A DNA stretch of 64,000 nt from the NCBI GenBank assembly GCA_001600615.1, contig BCKK01000003.1:90465-154464 (forward strand), written 5' to 3'. Positions 34,472 to 45,779 of the stretch are shown here, one piece after another. The first letter of the stretch is position 1. The number at the start of each line of letters is the position of its first letter. The stretch comes from Dioszegia crocea. Its lineage: Eukaryota; Basidiomycota; Tremellomycetes; Tremellales; Bulleribasidiaceae. Both the position numbers and the translations under genes were made by a program. Under the pieces are notes generated by a model that searched no databases, was not told where the DNA came from, and saw nothing but the letters and a program-made list of their open reading frames with translations.

Positions 34472-37400
34472 CTAGATATCTACGACTCCAGAAACGATAC
34501 CCCCCGCGGTGATGTCTATGGTCTTCTTCCACTTGTCCTCCGCCCATTTGTCCAGATCTAGCAGAAGTTTCGAGGCGGGCATGTCTGGGCCGAGGCGGGG
34601 TGCGGTCCAAGGCACCATCTGTTTCCCATCTGAATTTAGCGTCGCCAAGCATATACTCACCTAGGGCTGTCCAATCCATAGCCACATGCTCCAGCTCCTT
34701 GAATACCATCCACAATTCCACCACCGGTTCCAGCACTGTAGGTACGATCTTGATGTGATGCCGCTTCTTGCCGGTAGGAGGGGCAAAGTCGAAGGACCAA
34801 GCTAGGATCTCGGCCTCGAAGGCTATTGTCGGCCATACCAGGTCGGTCTGGGATTAGCTTAGCCTTTGGCAAACTCACAAAGTCCAACTTCAGCTCTACT
34901 CTCCGCCCACCCTCCACTGTCCTCGATCTGACCTCACGTCCCATCTCAGGCCACCTGAAACCCTTGCCCGCCAATTCCACTTCTGGGGCCAGGGGGAATT
35001 CGTATCCGTCCAAGAACACCGAGATAGGGTAGATGATATCCCAATCTGCGGTATATTCCGTCAACTCCTTAGCGGAGGGTGTGTGCGCCGGATGGCCATA
35101 TCGCTCGTGGACCGCAGGGAGGATACCGAGCTTGTCGCCCTGGTCCAGAAACGCGATCCGGAGGGAGTCTTCGTTGGACGTGTGCTGGAGTCAGCTCTGG
35201 TGTAGCAGGACTTACATTGTGTGAATACTGCACGGCGACTCGTTTAGGATGTTGCGAGTCGTACGCAGGGACGATCGGGCTGACTAGTATCGCCGTCACC
35301 AAAGCGCTAACGACAAGAAGACCCAGTAGGACTAGGCGCTGGTTGGCGCGGGGCAGACGGTGGAATATAGGCACCGCCTGAGGGAAGAATGTAAAGCCGA
35401 AGAAGGCAGAGATGGTGGCGATGATATGCTCCGCTGGGGCTTCTTTGCCCATACGTCCAGTGAGCGGAGTGAAAATGTCGAGGGTCTTATCAGCGCATCC
35501 TCGGGCGTACTTACTGATGTCACACCCTCAACACCTAAAGCCACCATGATCACCATAGGCACGGCGTAGCCCCATAATATATCCACCTTGTGTACCTTCT
35601 TCTGCACCGCCTCGCCAATAGCGCCAATGAGCAGGACCGACGCGATAAGGCCTGTGACGTAGGCGGATCGGATACGGAAGAATTGCAGTGTGAGAGTGAG
35701 GATTGTAGGGTAGAGGAGTTGAGCGTGGAGATGTGCGTGCTCGAGCAGTGGGCGATCAATAGGGGATAGGAAGTGGGATAGGCCGAATTGCACAGATAAA
35801 TAGCCTAAAGTCAGTCAAGCTTAATGTGGACATACCTGCAAATCCAACCGGAACGTAAAGGACCAAAGGTAGATGTTCGTTGATAAACCTGAAGTCAGCC
35901 TGGCTTTGGTTTGACGTACCAAGTCTGCTTCCACCCCACAAAGCTCAGAGCCGCCGCCCACCCATTTGCAACTACCAAAGCCCCAATCATACCCAGCGGC
36001 GTCGCAACCACAGCCAACAACAACACCTTGGCCTTTTTGACCGAGCGAGGAAAGGTGATGGCGGCAATGACAGCAGCGACGGCGGGGTAGATCCGATCGG
36101 CAGAAGCCATGGACCATTTGAGGAATACCCTATCAAATAGCGAAACGTAGACCCAGTCAGGGGCATGCCAGGGCTCGTTCGACACCAGTGGTGAATCCGG
36201 ACCGAGAAGGTGGTCTAGGACAGACTGTATGTTATCGCCAAAGTGTTGTGCCGATCCTGGGGAGATGTTCTCGATGGCATCCTTCCGCGTGTGGTAGAAG
36301 TAGCTAAATCAGCATTGTCGACTTATGACTCACCTATGCCCGACCAGCGCCATATCCAATCCGGAGACATTCAGGTATCGCTCGTATTGACCAAAATCGG
36401 TACTGCCTCAGCACGTCCAACGTAGACTTACTCTGAAATCATGACTCCAGACGCAAACACTTCACTAGCTACAGCTGTCCCATGCGGACTAGTCAGCTCT
36501 GTCTAAGGTAGACTCACTAAGGAACTCGAGAGTACGCCTCAATCATCTCTTGGCTTGTCGCTTGGAACACCAAAGCTCCGCCAGTCGTTCCTGCAGCTTC
36601 GAGATTGATCACAGCGCGAACACTGAGTCAGCTCGGCACAGCTTAAACTTACGTCTTTGCAGTCTCGTGCTGAGTAGCATACAGGTGCGATCCATCTTGC
36701 AGAGTTTCTACCATCAGCCATGACGTAGCCTTACCTACCCTCTGCACCATTCCACACTGAAGTCAGCTTTGCCTTAGTTGGGCTTACCAAATATGACCGA
36801 GCCGTTAAAGATCTCATTACGCTCAATCATCACTCGCGCCAAATCCAGCATGACGCCAACTCCAAGACCATCACTGATATCAGCTTGTTCGACGTCAAAC
36901 TCACTCGGCAGCTCCAGGCGCAGGTAGCGTCGAGTCGATATGACTCCCTAGCAGCACTGCATCCTTCTCTCCTCTCAGCCCCTCCTTGGCCGAGATGCGC
37001 ATGATCACATTCCTCACGCCTGCGTATAATTTCAAAACGTCGTGGTCGGCGATGGTAAATCTGATCAGCTCAGTCTGGCGGAAACTTACGAATGACCTCC
37101 AGAACCAATCTGTTCCCAAACTTCACACACCATCTGACCCCTCCTACATCTCCGCTGCAATTCCCGAACCTCAGCCAACACATACTCCTCGCCTCGAATA
37201 GCTTCGTGTGTTCCAACTGTCCGATAACCGATATCTTCCAGTGCTTGGACGTGTTTCAGGGCGATTTGCTCAGAGGGTTGAGGCCGGCCATTGATGTCAC
37301 TGGAGTCAGATGTGTCATACACCACACTTACTATGGACCAAGAGGCGTAGGTAGGGAGTAGTGAAGCTTGCCCAAGAGGTATGGGACTACCGTGAGCACG

Positions 37401-37495
37401 GGCAAGACCCATATCCACGCCTGCCATCGGGGGCGATTAGACGAAATTGGCACTTGGCCGCGCTTGCCAGCTGACATAGCGTCTGTCGAAGCCAT
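34472..37495 (-). CDS. ER/vacuolar M28 membrane metallopeptidase (ERMP1/Pff1-like)
   Basis: Zinc aminopeptidase-like protein of the M28 family with a multi-pass membrane domain. The ATG at 37495 opens MASTDAMSAGKRG; a first membrane helix (AWIWVLPVLTVVPYLLG) is followed after a 32-nt intron by the lumenal peptidase. Zinc-ligand motifs are visible: GSHIDS, a DDG formed across an intron, and WNGAEE, with GHSYFYHTRKD further on. From about residue 400 several hydrophobic helices follow (AVAAVIAAITF, LGMIGALVVANGW, LVLLGLLVVSALVTAILVS), then a soluble C-terminal domain ending in TAGGIVSGVVDI at 34472. The gene is cut by many 30-45-nt introns. Orthology to yeast Pff1 or animal ERMP1 is clear at family level; location (ER or vacuole) is not decided by the sequence. 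Confidence 0.88.
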
Positions 37496-38088
37496 GTCAC
37501 CTTTGCCTGACTGTGATGGATGCCTTGAAGGGTCAGAGCGAAACTTGTCGAAACGCGCTCAGGGGATGTTGTAATGGTGATGACAAAGCATCAGTCGGGG
37601 CCAAACATCGTTACGGCACCTGCCAAATTCTGAAACAGACTTGAAACACCCTCACTTCTCGTATACATTTCCCATATCTCACCGCCACATGAGCTGTACA
37701 CGCCTGCAGTGAGTAGCTGGGACTGACCTGTGGGCACCAAGATACGACTGAGGTGCCCATGTACCAATCGGAGAAGCACAAAAACGCTACTCGGGCACGA
37801 ATTCGCCCCCCGCACGCCAAACGCGGCCCTTCCTTGTCTCCTCATACGCACTCATTGTTCTTCTTCACGCATACTATGCTACAATCCTCCGTTTGGTCTC
37901 CTCCGAACCTCATATTGTAGCTAGGATTCAACTCCGATGACGCCATTGAGTCAAGTAAGGCAGCCAGGCGCAACCAATCTCGACCACCCGTTAAAACCGC
38001 GTCTCTCGATGAAAAATCAAAATCTCTCTCCAGAAAAGTTTGGTGTAGATATAGCCTGCTTGCTATTGCTCCCATCATCATCTAACAC
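37496..38088. other. Spacer before tRNA-Val
   Basis: Upstream flank of the metallopeptidase gene and 5' flank of the tRNA. Short frames exist on the - strand (around 37600-37850) but have no supporting features. Confidence 0.4.
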
Positions 38089-38177
38089 GGTTTCGTAGCT
38101 CAGTTGGTTAGATCGCAAGCTTAACAGTCTACGGACAGCTTCGCTTGATGTCCCCGGTTCGAGCCCGGGCGAAATCA
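38089..38177 (+). tRNA. tRNA-Val(AAC) with intron
   Basis: The acceptor GGTTTCG pairs with CGAAATC, followed by discriminator A. Box A reads TAGCTCAGTTGG and box B GGTTCGAGCCC. The anticodon stem CAAGC/GCTTG encloses the loop TTAACA...C with anticodon AAC, interrupted after position 37 by a 15-nt intron (GTCTACGGACAGCTT), the canonical nuclear tRNA intron site. One D-stem pair (C11-T24) is mismatched. CCA is not encoded, as expected in a eukaryote. Confidence 0.93.
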
Positions 38178-38699
38178 TATGTTTTGCCCTTCGAATCGAC
38201 GGCCAGGATCCATTTTTGCTCTTGGAGAGCCCAGTTCTCCTTCGAGATGTCCCTCGGGGTCTTGGCTGTCTGCCCATACGAATTCCATCAGACAGTGATC
38301 GACATTATTTTGCTCACTGTTCGATACCCCGTGAGGTCCAAATTCGAGATTGGGGGGACTGCTGAGAGGGGAGTTTGCCTTCTGTGAGTATGGTCTTTGT
38401 GAATCTGAGACCTCCTACGATGTGCTGATGTACACTGGCAAACCTGCAGGCGGGCAGACTCTGCATCGTCGAGCGCCACCTGACTTAACTCTGTTGTCTA
38501 TAATCAGTGGATGAAAGACTCAAGGTCGTGCGATTCAGTCCTTTGGTGATAACAACCGATCAGTATGGAGTTACAGAGACGTGCGAGTGCGCGATGGGCT
38601 ATGCTAGTGGGTGTGCATGATGAAGGTGATGGAAGTTTTGATATGGCGGGGAAGTCGACGAAAGGTGGAGGCCGGTGGCGAAACTGTGGCGGATTGATT
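38178..38699. other. Spacer downstream of tRNA-Val
   Basis: Contains short frames only; no gene is supportable. It leads into the degenerate repeat region. Confidence 0.35.
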
Positions 38700-39100
38700 T
38701 CCGTGGTTCCGGGGGCCTTGCAGCAGACGCGGACAAGTTCTGCCTTGGTTCCGCCTATAGCTTTGTCGCAACTTTATCGTCCGTAAACACATCACTGATC
38801 AGCGTAGACCTCATACTGCCATCTATCCGCAGCCTTATACTGCAAGTCGACCGAAAAATCCCCATAGAGGGTACACCGGCGCCGGACGAGTAGAGTTCTA
38901 CGATACCACTAGGGACCCCAGGGATGACCTTACCTCGGGATAGATCCGACTCTACTGCCGATATCGTCCCGCCAATACCCCTACCGGAGCTCCATACCCA
39001 GGACTCTGCCGAATGGAGGTCTATTCTCGGATAAATTGATGCGCCGTCCACGGCGCTCCGGACCGGAACGTTGTCGAGGGGTGGGTGAATACGGATCATT
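38700..39100 (+). pseudogene. Degenerate first copy of a duplicated coding segment
   Basis: Bases about 38770-39020 match 39210-39480 at DNA and protein level. ITDQRRP and a later R-x-E-(F/V)-Y-(D/N)-TT string occur in both on the + strand, followed by a DIVPP/ELVPA block. In this copy the matching blocks fall in different frames, separated by stops, so it is probably a dead duplicate. The parent family is not recognised. An antisense open frame also covers the region but has poorer composition. Confidence 0.35.
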
Positions 39101-39413
39101 GCCGCTTCGCAAATGCCTCAGCGCAAATGCTTCTCCACTCCTGACACCTATACTCTATCTTAGGCGAAGCGGAGAACTCAGTCAACCCCGGTACGTTCAG
39201 CCTAGCTCTGTCGCGCGTAGGGATATCACTGACCAGCGTAGACCAGGCCACTACATCGGCGTTCCGAGCCTTCCACCACTCAGCGTTCCACTCCACCCCC
39301 GGACCCGTCTTACCCATCATCCCAAAGCCCTCGTAGAGGCATACTCTGGTCAGGGACGCCCCGAAGTCTACAACACCACGGGAGGCGGTAAGCTCGCCTC
39401 GGGAATCTTCTAG

Positions 39414-40207
39414 TCTCCCACCGAGCTCGTCCCAGCTTTCCTCGCCGAGCTCCAACCCCATACCCCCTTTCGACTTGATACGTCCTTCCGCATGGAGTAC
39501 TGTGCCGATCACGGTGGCAAAGCTGTGTTCGGAGTCAAGGACTTCCATCCGATCCGGCTTTTCGCCGCTACAGGTGTCGACCTGGGCACCCGTAGTGCGC
39601 TGACGCGAACACTTCGCGAATCCCTTCAACAGAGCCTGAACAACCCCATCGCTTCGACAGAGCCTGAACAACCCCGCTTGCCAAAACTGCCGATTCAAGT
39701 ACCAGACCGTAGGGCCCCTACTTTGGGTCCGAATCGACGGAGAGTACGTCGATCGATCTGGGCTCGACTCTCGATCTCCCAGCTCGAGACGGGACTGTGC
39801 GGTACGAGTGCACGGCGTACGATTTATACAACGGCTCCCATTACGCGTCTCACTTCCGCTCACCCACTGTTCATTCCTCCCCTCCCTTGATCTTCAACGA
39901 CACTCGTGTCCAGCCGTGGGCTAAATCGAGAGGGGGAGGGAAGGGGTACAGCTCAATCCTCGTATTCTTTGAACGTTCCCCCAACGCCCAGCCTTATTTC
40001 GACCCCATCCCAACTCCGAAAATTTGGCACGTCGACCTCCGTTGGGCGGCAGGACGACAAGCAGAGATTAAGAAGGCCGATCGAAGGGTACAGGTCTATT
40101 GGTGTCAATCCCGACGCCCTCCAAGCGAAACGAGGGTGGAGCCAGGGCTTGGTTGGGCCTCGCAGGTCTCAGAAGAGTATTGGCTAGGAGGGAGCTGGCT
40201 GTCTTGA
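39414..40207 (+). CDS. Hypothetical protein, second copy of duplicated segment
   Basis: Two blocks with good codon bias, 39414-39708 and 39783-40207, join in frame (720 nt) across a 74-nt GTAGGG...CCCAG intron and end at a TGA. Visible strings include ELVPAFLAELQPHTPFRLDT, FGVKDFHPIRLFAATG, RYECTAYDLYNGSHY and KIWHVDLRWAAGRQ. The same frame continues upstream to about 39036 but is interrupted by TAG 39411-39413, so the real start is missing or the gene is damaged. A 27-bp direct repeat (CAGAGCCTGAACAACCCC...) lies near 39630-39680. No family recognised. Confidence 0.35.
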
Positions 40208-40597
40208 ACCTGCCAGGCGGCCAGTCAAAGAATCATGAATCATTAATCAGGGATATCATTCTCCTTCCACCGCTTCGATCTGATCGTGCCTTCGACCAAG
40301 TTAAAAGATAGCGATGAGATACGTAGATCGGCAGTGGCTGGAATACCCCCATGCAAACGAAGCATCCCTCACCGCCCTGCTCTTCTGCTCGCACGTGCAC
40401 TCGTTCTGCAGATCGTTCATGCTGATTCAATTGATGGGCGTGCCATACATCCAAGTGACTTCTGCGGGCTCGCAAGACAGTGGATCAGTCTCCGTCATTG
40501 CCGGGACAAAAACAGGGCCCCACAGCGGGGTCAGGGTCCCACCTCTCCCCGGGCAAAAGGTCACGTCCCCATCTTTCATTGATCGGACTGCCTGGTT

Positions 40598-40686
40598 GAT
40601 TTCGCCCGGGCTCGAACCGGGGACTGCAAGCGTACGCTGTCCGTAGACTGTTAAGCTTGCTATCTAGCCAACTGATATACGAAACC
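40598..40686 (-). tRNA. Second tRNA-Val(AAC), intron-containing, altered box A
   Basis: Opposite-strand near copy of the tRNA at 38089. The acceptor (GGTTTCG/CGAAATC), anticodon arm, AAC anticodon and T arm (CCGGTTCGAGCCCGG) are identical, and the intron is similar (16 nt, GTCTACGGACAGCGTA). The D arm differs: TATC pairs fully with GATA, but box A becomes TATATCAGTTGG, losing the conserved G10-C11. It folds well yet may be transcribed poorly. Confidence 0.88.
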
Positions 40687-42005
40687 AGCGAGAGACACCC
40701 CACCGTCGCAGGATACGAGGAATGAGGAGTGGGGAGATTTTGAAAATTCTGAAAAACAGAAATCACTCGCATCTGTGGTCGGTTCTACAGTGCGGTCTCT
40801 TCCTATCGCTTGCTTGCGAGTCTGAGCACCACAGCGCGTCGCTACCGTGGCCAGGGTGGACGACAGCACTGCACCTAGAAGATCTGGGCAGCACAGCAAA
40901 TCCTGCTGCAGTTTGGCAGCGTCTCACCCTGTACCCGAGATCCAGGCCATCGCTGGGCGCTATGTATGACCTCGCCGATGTGACTACATGTTGTATGACG
41001 AAACGAAATCGAGTAGGCAAGCTGACACCTGATCCCTATTGTACACGGGGGATGAGGATGAAAGCCGTATTCCATGTCACGCAGATGAGATCTGCCACAT
41101 GTTACAATATTCTGCACAGGCGATGACAGTGGACTGCATAGCTTTGATACGATTCCTACCACTACTGAACAACCTCCACATAATGACAAACCTGATATGT
41201 CTTCAGTGATGTCAGTATGGCGGCAGCCTGTTCTTGATCCGACATTTCGCCTCTATAGCTAGCCAGTGCTCAGGATGAACGTCTAATAACTGACTCCTGA
41301 GATCTGAGATCCGACGCCTTGAGTAGGTCAGAGCCCGTATTCCTATCCGCGTTGGCCATACCGGGCTTTCATTATCCTGACCAAGTGCAGTGGATTCGTT
41401 GAGTATTCAGGTTGAGAATTTGGGGCGTAGCCTCACAACTTCAGCTCACATTTCCGCGACGCCGTGCGCCGCTATCCCGACAATTCTCGGTGGAGACGTC
41501 CAGATAGACCGTATGATACTTTGGTTGGGAAGAGTCAGGGTGGTATGAATATCGTCAGTGACGATGAGCAGTGAGCCGACCGCACATGGGGAATCGCCAA
41601 AGGCTTCAGTAATCTCCCCCTTTGCGGAGCTGTCATGCTGAGCAGTCTCAGGCAGCTTTGCGTCAGGATGGCTTCAGACCGCTCGCCACTTACAACTCTG
41701 ACAAGCATCCGGGTGAGGTATAGAGCAGAAGCTAGCAGACATCAAGCCCCTTGACGATTGCCCAAAATGGAGAATATGAGCTACGGGCCGGAGCATGCCG
41801 GCATCCTATACCCTTCAAGCTTCACCCTTGTGTTTCGCCACTCGACTCACCAACTCTATACCCTCTATTGTCCCCTATAACAGAGCTAAGATGTCCTCTA
41901 TCACTCCCTCTTTCACTTACATATCACGCCGAGCTGTGATATCGAGACATCGCCTTATATCTCAGCACTCGAAGGAATCAACAAAATCTGAGCCGAATTC
42001 GCACC
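40687..42005. other. Spacer before the F-box array
   Basis: About 1.3 kb without a supportable gene. The last 200 bases are pyrimidine-rich, as usual for a promoter/5' UTR here. Confidence 0.4.
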
Positions 42006-43784
42006 ATGTCGCTCCCAGTAGCGTTAATTTCATCCCCTTCAGTAAGCCAATCACCAACACCGATGCAAAAACAACACTGACTCCATAGCTCCCTTCTGTA
42101 ACTTCTCCCCGAAATCTATCCTCCCTTCCCGCCGAAGTCCTATCCGCAATTGCTGTCCATCTTGACAAGCCCACCGCAATTGCGCTCAGCTGCGTCTCCC
42201 GCGAAACCCAATCCGTCAATATCGATTCCCACTTGTGGCAAACTGTCCGACTCACGGTCCAAGGACATGAAGCTGCCGAAAGCTTCAGCTCGAGCTCGCG
42301 TGCTGTGCGCATTGCTAAGCAGAGCGAGGTGACCATCACGGATCTCTTGAACAAGCAAATCCAAGCTGTTCTGAGGCGGGCAGATGCGAGGCGATGGGAC
42401 ATGGTGCAGAATCTCGCACTGGTGACACGGCCCGAGATCATTGGCGCCATTGTCGATATACTTCGCAATGTCGGTCCTGATCTGCAATTGCTGGATATCC
42501 AGGCACCAAACTATCGCTACTTCAACAGCAGTCACTCATCCTACGACACGCTTGACGTCCGCATCCTCAGGTCCAACATCACATTCCCCTCCCTCCACAC
42601 TCTTATCATCGGCCGATACGCAGCTCAATTTCCTCGATTCATCCCTTACCTCTGCAGCCTTGCGCCGAATCTCCACACGCTCATTGTCGATGTTTGCGAC
42701 ATACAGGATCTGGAAGTGAAATACGCCTATGGCGCGGTGAACTCTTCTGGACCGGCATTCCCCAAGCCATCACCGCATCTCGGAGTGAAATCCCTCTGTA
42801 TCTCCCGCCTCTGTTATTTCAATGACAACGAGGAATCCATCCAGCTCTTGACGTCCCACCTCCAATATCTGCCCAATCTCCAACAGATATCGATCGACTA
42901 TCCCCTCTGGCTCCTTATTCCTCCTCCGAGCGACGATGGGGAGACGTCTTCCCTCAACTATATGGCCTATGACGGTGAGGTCGTCCAGGAAGGGAGTGCA
43001 GATTGGCATCTCCTCTTAGCGGAGAGAACGGAGGCAATGCAGATCGTTGTCCGTGGGCTTGCAGGGCTGCGGTGGCTTGTAGATGTGGATTGGAGAGTGG
43101 TCTATCCCGGTGACTTCCTCCTCTCCTTTGGAGATGATCAATTTATGCAGATGCGGCGCATTGTATTGAGGACAGTGGACTGGCAAACCTTTGTGAGTTG
43201 CTGCTCTTCGATTGCCTGCCGATAGAGGCTGATAGAATGGCAGTTTAAAGACCTAATCCCTTTGTTGTCAAGTCCGTGTCTCCTTCACCGATGTCTTTCC
43301 CTCCTCCGACCCCGACGAAACACATCTTGAGCTTTTCACTACCGAGCCTCAGAGACTACCCGCCGACCTTAAAATCGCTCTCGCTACCCACTCTAAGCTG
43401 AGACGATTGTGCGTGCTCCCGCCCATCAGCTTGGAACCCGGTCTCGATATCTTCAATCAATTGGACGAGATGGAAGATATACAACCCCTAAATATTCACT
43501 CCTACAGCATGGACGAAGTGGAAGGCGATGAACACGTCCACCACATTCGCCTGCTCATGCAGGATGATCCGGAGGTATATCAGGATTTTACCGATTTTCG
43601 AGGCAAGATTGTTCCTCTGGAGATCCTGGAACAGATGCGAGCGGCGGATGGATTGGGTGAGGAGGTTCTGGAGAGGAAATGGATAATGGTGGAGGAAAAA
43701 GGATGGGAGGTGTTGATTGAGTGGTATACCGGGAAGTTTGGCTCTGACAGTGAGTCATTGTCGTGTCAAGTGTGTGAGAATTAG
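42006..43784 (+). CDS. F-box/LRR-like protein, unit F1 (frameshifted)
   Basis: A short first exon 42006-42041 (MSLPVALISSPS) is spliced by a 47-nt intron to the F-box exon 42089-43192, matching the gene structure of unit F4. The F-box reads LSSLPAEVLSAIAVHLDKPTAIALSCVSRE; LRR-like strands follow (FPSLHTLIIGRYAAQFPRFIP, LAPNLHTLIVDV). Exon 3 (from 43244) carries the C-terminal module (YQDFTDFRGKIVPLEILEQM ... GWEVLIEWY). To reach it one extra base must be skipped between about 43250 and 43330: the frame after the splice (FKDLIPLLSS) ends in a TGA, while the conserved frame (VSFTDVFPSSDPDET) starts with a TAA just after the splice. F-box proteins recruit substrates to SCF ubiquitin ligases; targets unknown. 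An alternative splice at 43749 joins this unit to F2. Confidence 0.7.
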
Positions 43785-44038
43785 GCTGAATCCACAGTAG
43801 GTGCTTGTGAAGAATGCGGACTCGCCGAAGTCTGCGCATGCGCCAGCTTCGAAGCTGGTGGAGAGTCTGAATCGGATTCGGACTACTTCGAAATTCAACC
43901 GAGCACAAGGTTCACCTCTTCCCAACAGGTATCAACCTCTATCGCTTCGGTAAGTCATGACAGTGCCTCCGCATCCCCAGTGAGATGTCCTACTTTCATC
44001 ACTGCATCTGCTCGTAGACCAAAGCTGACCTGCGATAG

Positions 44039-45656
44039 TCTCGCACCTCCGGTCCTAATCTACTTTCCCTCCCCACCGAAGTGCTCGACATTATCGTTGT
44101 CCACATTAAGGACATACCCTCCCTCCTAGCGTTCACTCGCGTCTGCAAGCGCCTCGCCACCCTTAACATCGACCAATATCTGTGGCGCTCAGTGAACCTG
44201 ACAGTCACGGGTGAGGATATCGAATACGACCCATGGGCGAAGACGGGAGAGATCAAGGCGGCAAAAGCGGTCGAGGCGGGATTTGGACCTCGCTTGGATG
44301 CCCAGGTCAAAGCTGTGCTCGGCCAGTTGGATCATAAGATGGCCGCGATGGTCAAATCTCTCCAAATCACCCCTCGTCCCATTGCGATTGATGGCATTCT
44401 CAAAATCCTAGAGTCTGTCTCACCGTCTTTACTATCCTTGGGGATAGACGGACCTTACCCTCATCCTGGCGATAAGGAATGGCGACCTGATATTGGTCAT
44501 TGTCTCGATACGAAACTACTCGATAGCGGAATCACCTTCTCACACCTTAATACCCTCTCGATCGGTAAATTCGGAGCGAACGTGCCTGGTTTCGTCCTAT
44601 ACCTCTGCAGTCTTGCTCCGCAACTCAACACGTTACTCGTCGATGTTGGTGAACGACGAATGACCCTCGATGAAACTACCGACCTTATCCCATCTTATCC
44701 TACCCTTACACCCCAAACCTCTCTTCGCGAATTACACCTTACCGGCGATACTAGCAAAATCGACGACGAAGAGATCATTAGTGCTCTCTTTGCTGTGTAC
44801 TTGCAACACTTCCCTCATATTCGCAAATTGTCCATCGACTTCCCCCTCTCCATCATCGAAGAGAACTCTGACACTGAGCTAGACTCCGAAGAGTTGGCTG
44901 AGATGTATGAAGATTACGATGGAGGACGAATGCCTGAGCCTGGAGAAGAGGAGCGGGAGCAGGCGATGGAAGAAATCATTCGAGAAGTGATGGCGCTCGA
45001 GTTTCTTGAAGATCTGGTCTGGCGGGATTTGGCGGCGGCGGACTTTACTTCGCATCTGGACAGTCGACAACAATCCCCAAAACTGCGGCGTCTCGTTCTT
45101 GGGACTTGTCGCTGGGATGAACTTGTGAGTTCAGAGCTTCGAATTCGATCTAGCTTTGCGGCTGAATGCTGATATTTTGTAGTACATATCCGCACGGAAG
45201 CTACCGAGCTTGGAAGTCCTCCTCTTTACCGGCATGGAGTCAGATCGACCCAGACCTTCAATCTCGCGAGGAGTCCGGCACCTCTCTTTCAGGTTGGCCG
45301 ATGCCATTCGCAAAAGTCCTCTTCGACTCGTCCAACGGCTCGACCTCGATGATGGGGACGTCGGCCTGCCTTTGTTCGATATGCTCGACAAATGGGAGAA
45401 GAATTGTGCAGATGGCGTCTTTTCATACCATCACGGCTCTCAATCGCTCTTGCTCGCCCTTTTACCGGTCTTCGGTCATGTTGAACTCCAATGGCATACC
45501 GATTTTGAGGAGTCTATGATTCCCCTGAAGGTCATCGAGGAGATGCGGATTGTGGAGGGGCTTAGTGAGGTGGAATGGCGGACAAGAGGCGTAGAAGTTG
45601 GGAATGCAGCTTGGGCGGTCTTGACTGCGTGGCATACGAGCGTGAAGAAGTCGTAG
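44039..45656 (+). CDS. F-box/LRR-like protein, unit F2
   Basis: Exons 44039-45124 and 45183-45656. The F-box (LLSLPTEVLDIIVVHIKDIPS) starts right after a TGCGATAG acceptor. LRR-like strands (FSHLNTLSIGKFGANVPGFVL), an acidic loop, then the module MIPLKVIEEMRIVEGLSEVE ... VEVGNAAWAVLTAWH follow. No ATG precedes the F-box in frame. Instead the upstream exon 43798-43949, Cys- and Ser-rich (ACEECGLAEVCACAS), connects in frame to F1, so F1 and F2 may be one two-unit gene of about 1100 residues. Otherwise the start codon of F2 has been lost. Confidence 0.7.
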
Positions 45657-45779
45657 GGGTGAGTATTGGATTGGTTTTACCTGAGATGGGCCTATTTTGG
45701 CTTGTAGCTGATCCCTTCCAGGAATTAAAGAGTGAGGATATAAGTTAGGCGATGAAATTGTTATCTGAAGGGCTACAGC

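Noticed and set aside
39096..39863. 255-codon - strand open frame
   Set aside because: The + strand shows better codon bias and repeated protein-level blocks; the - frame is probably antisense to it, though I cannot fully exclude it.
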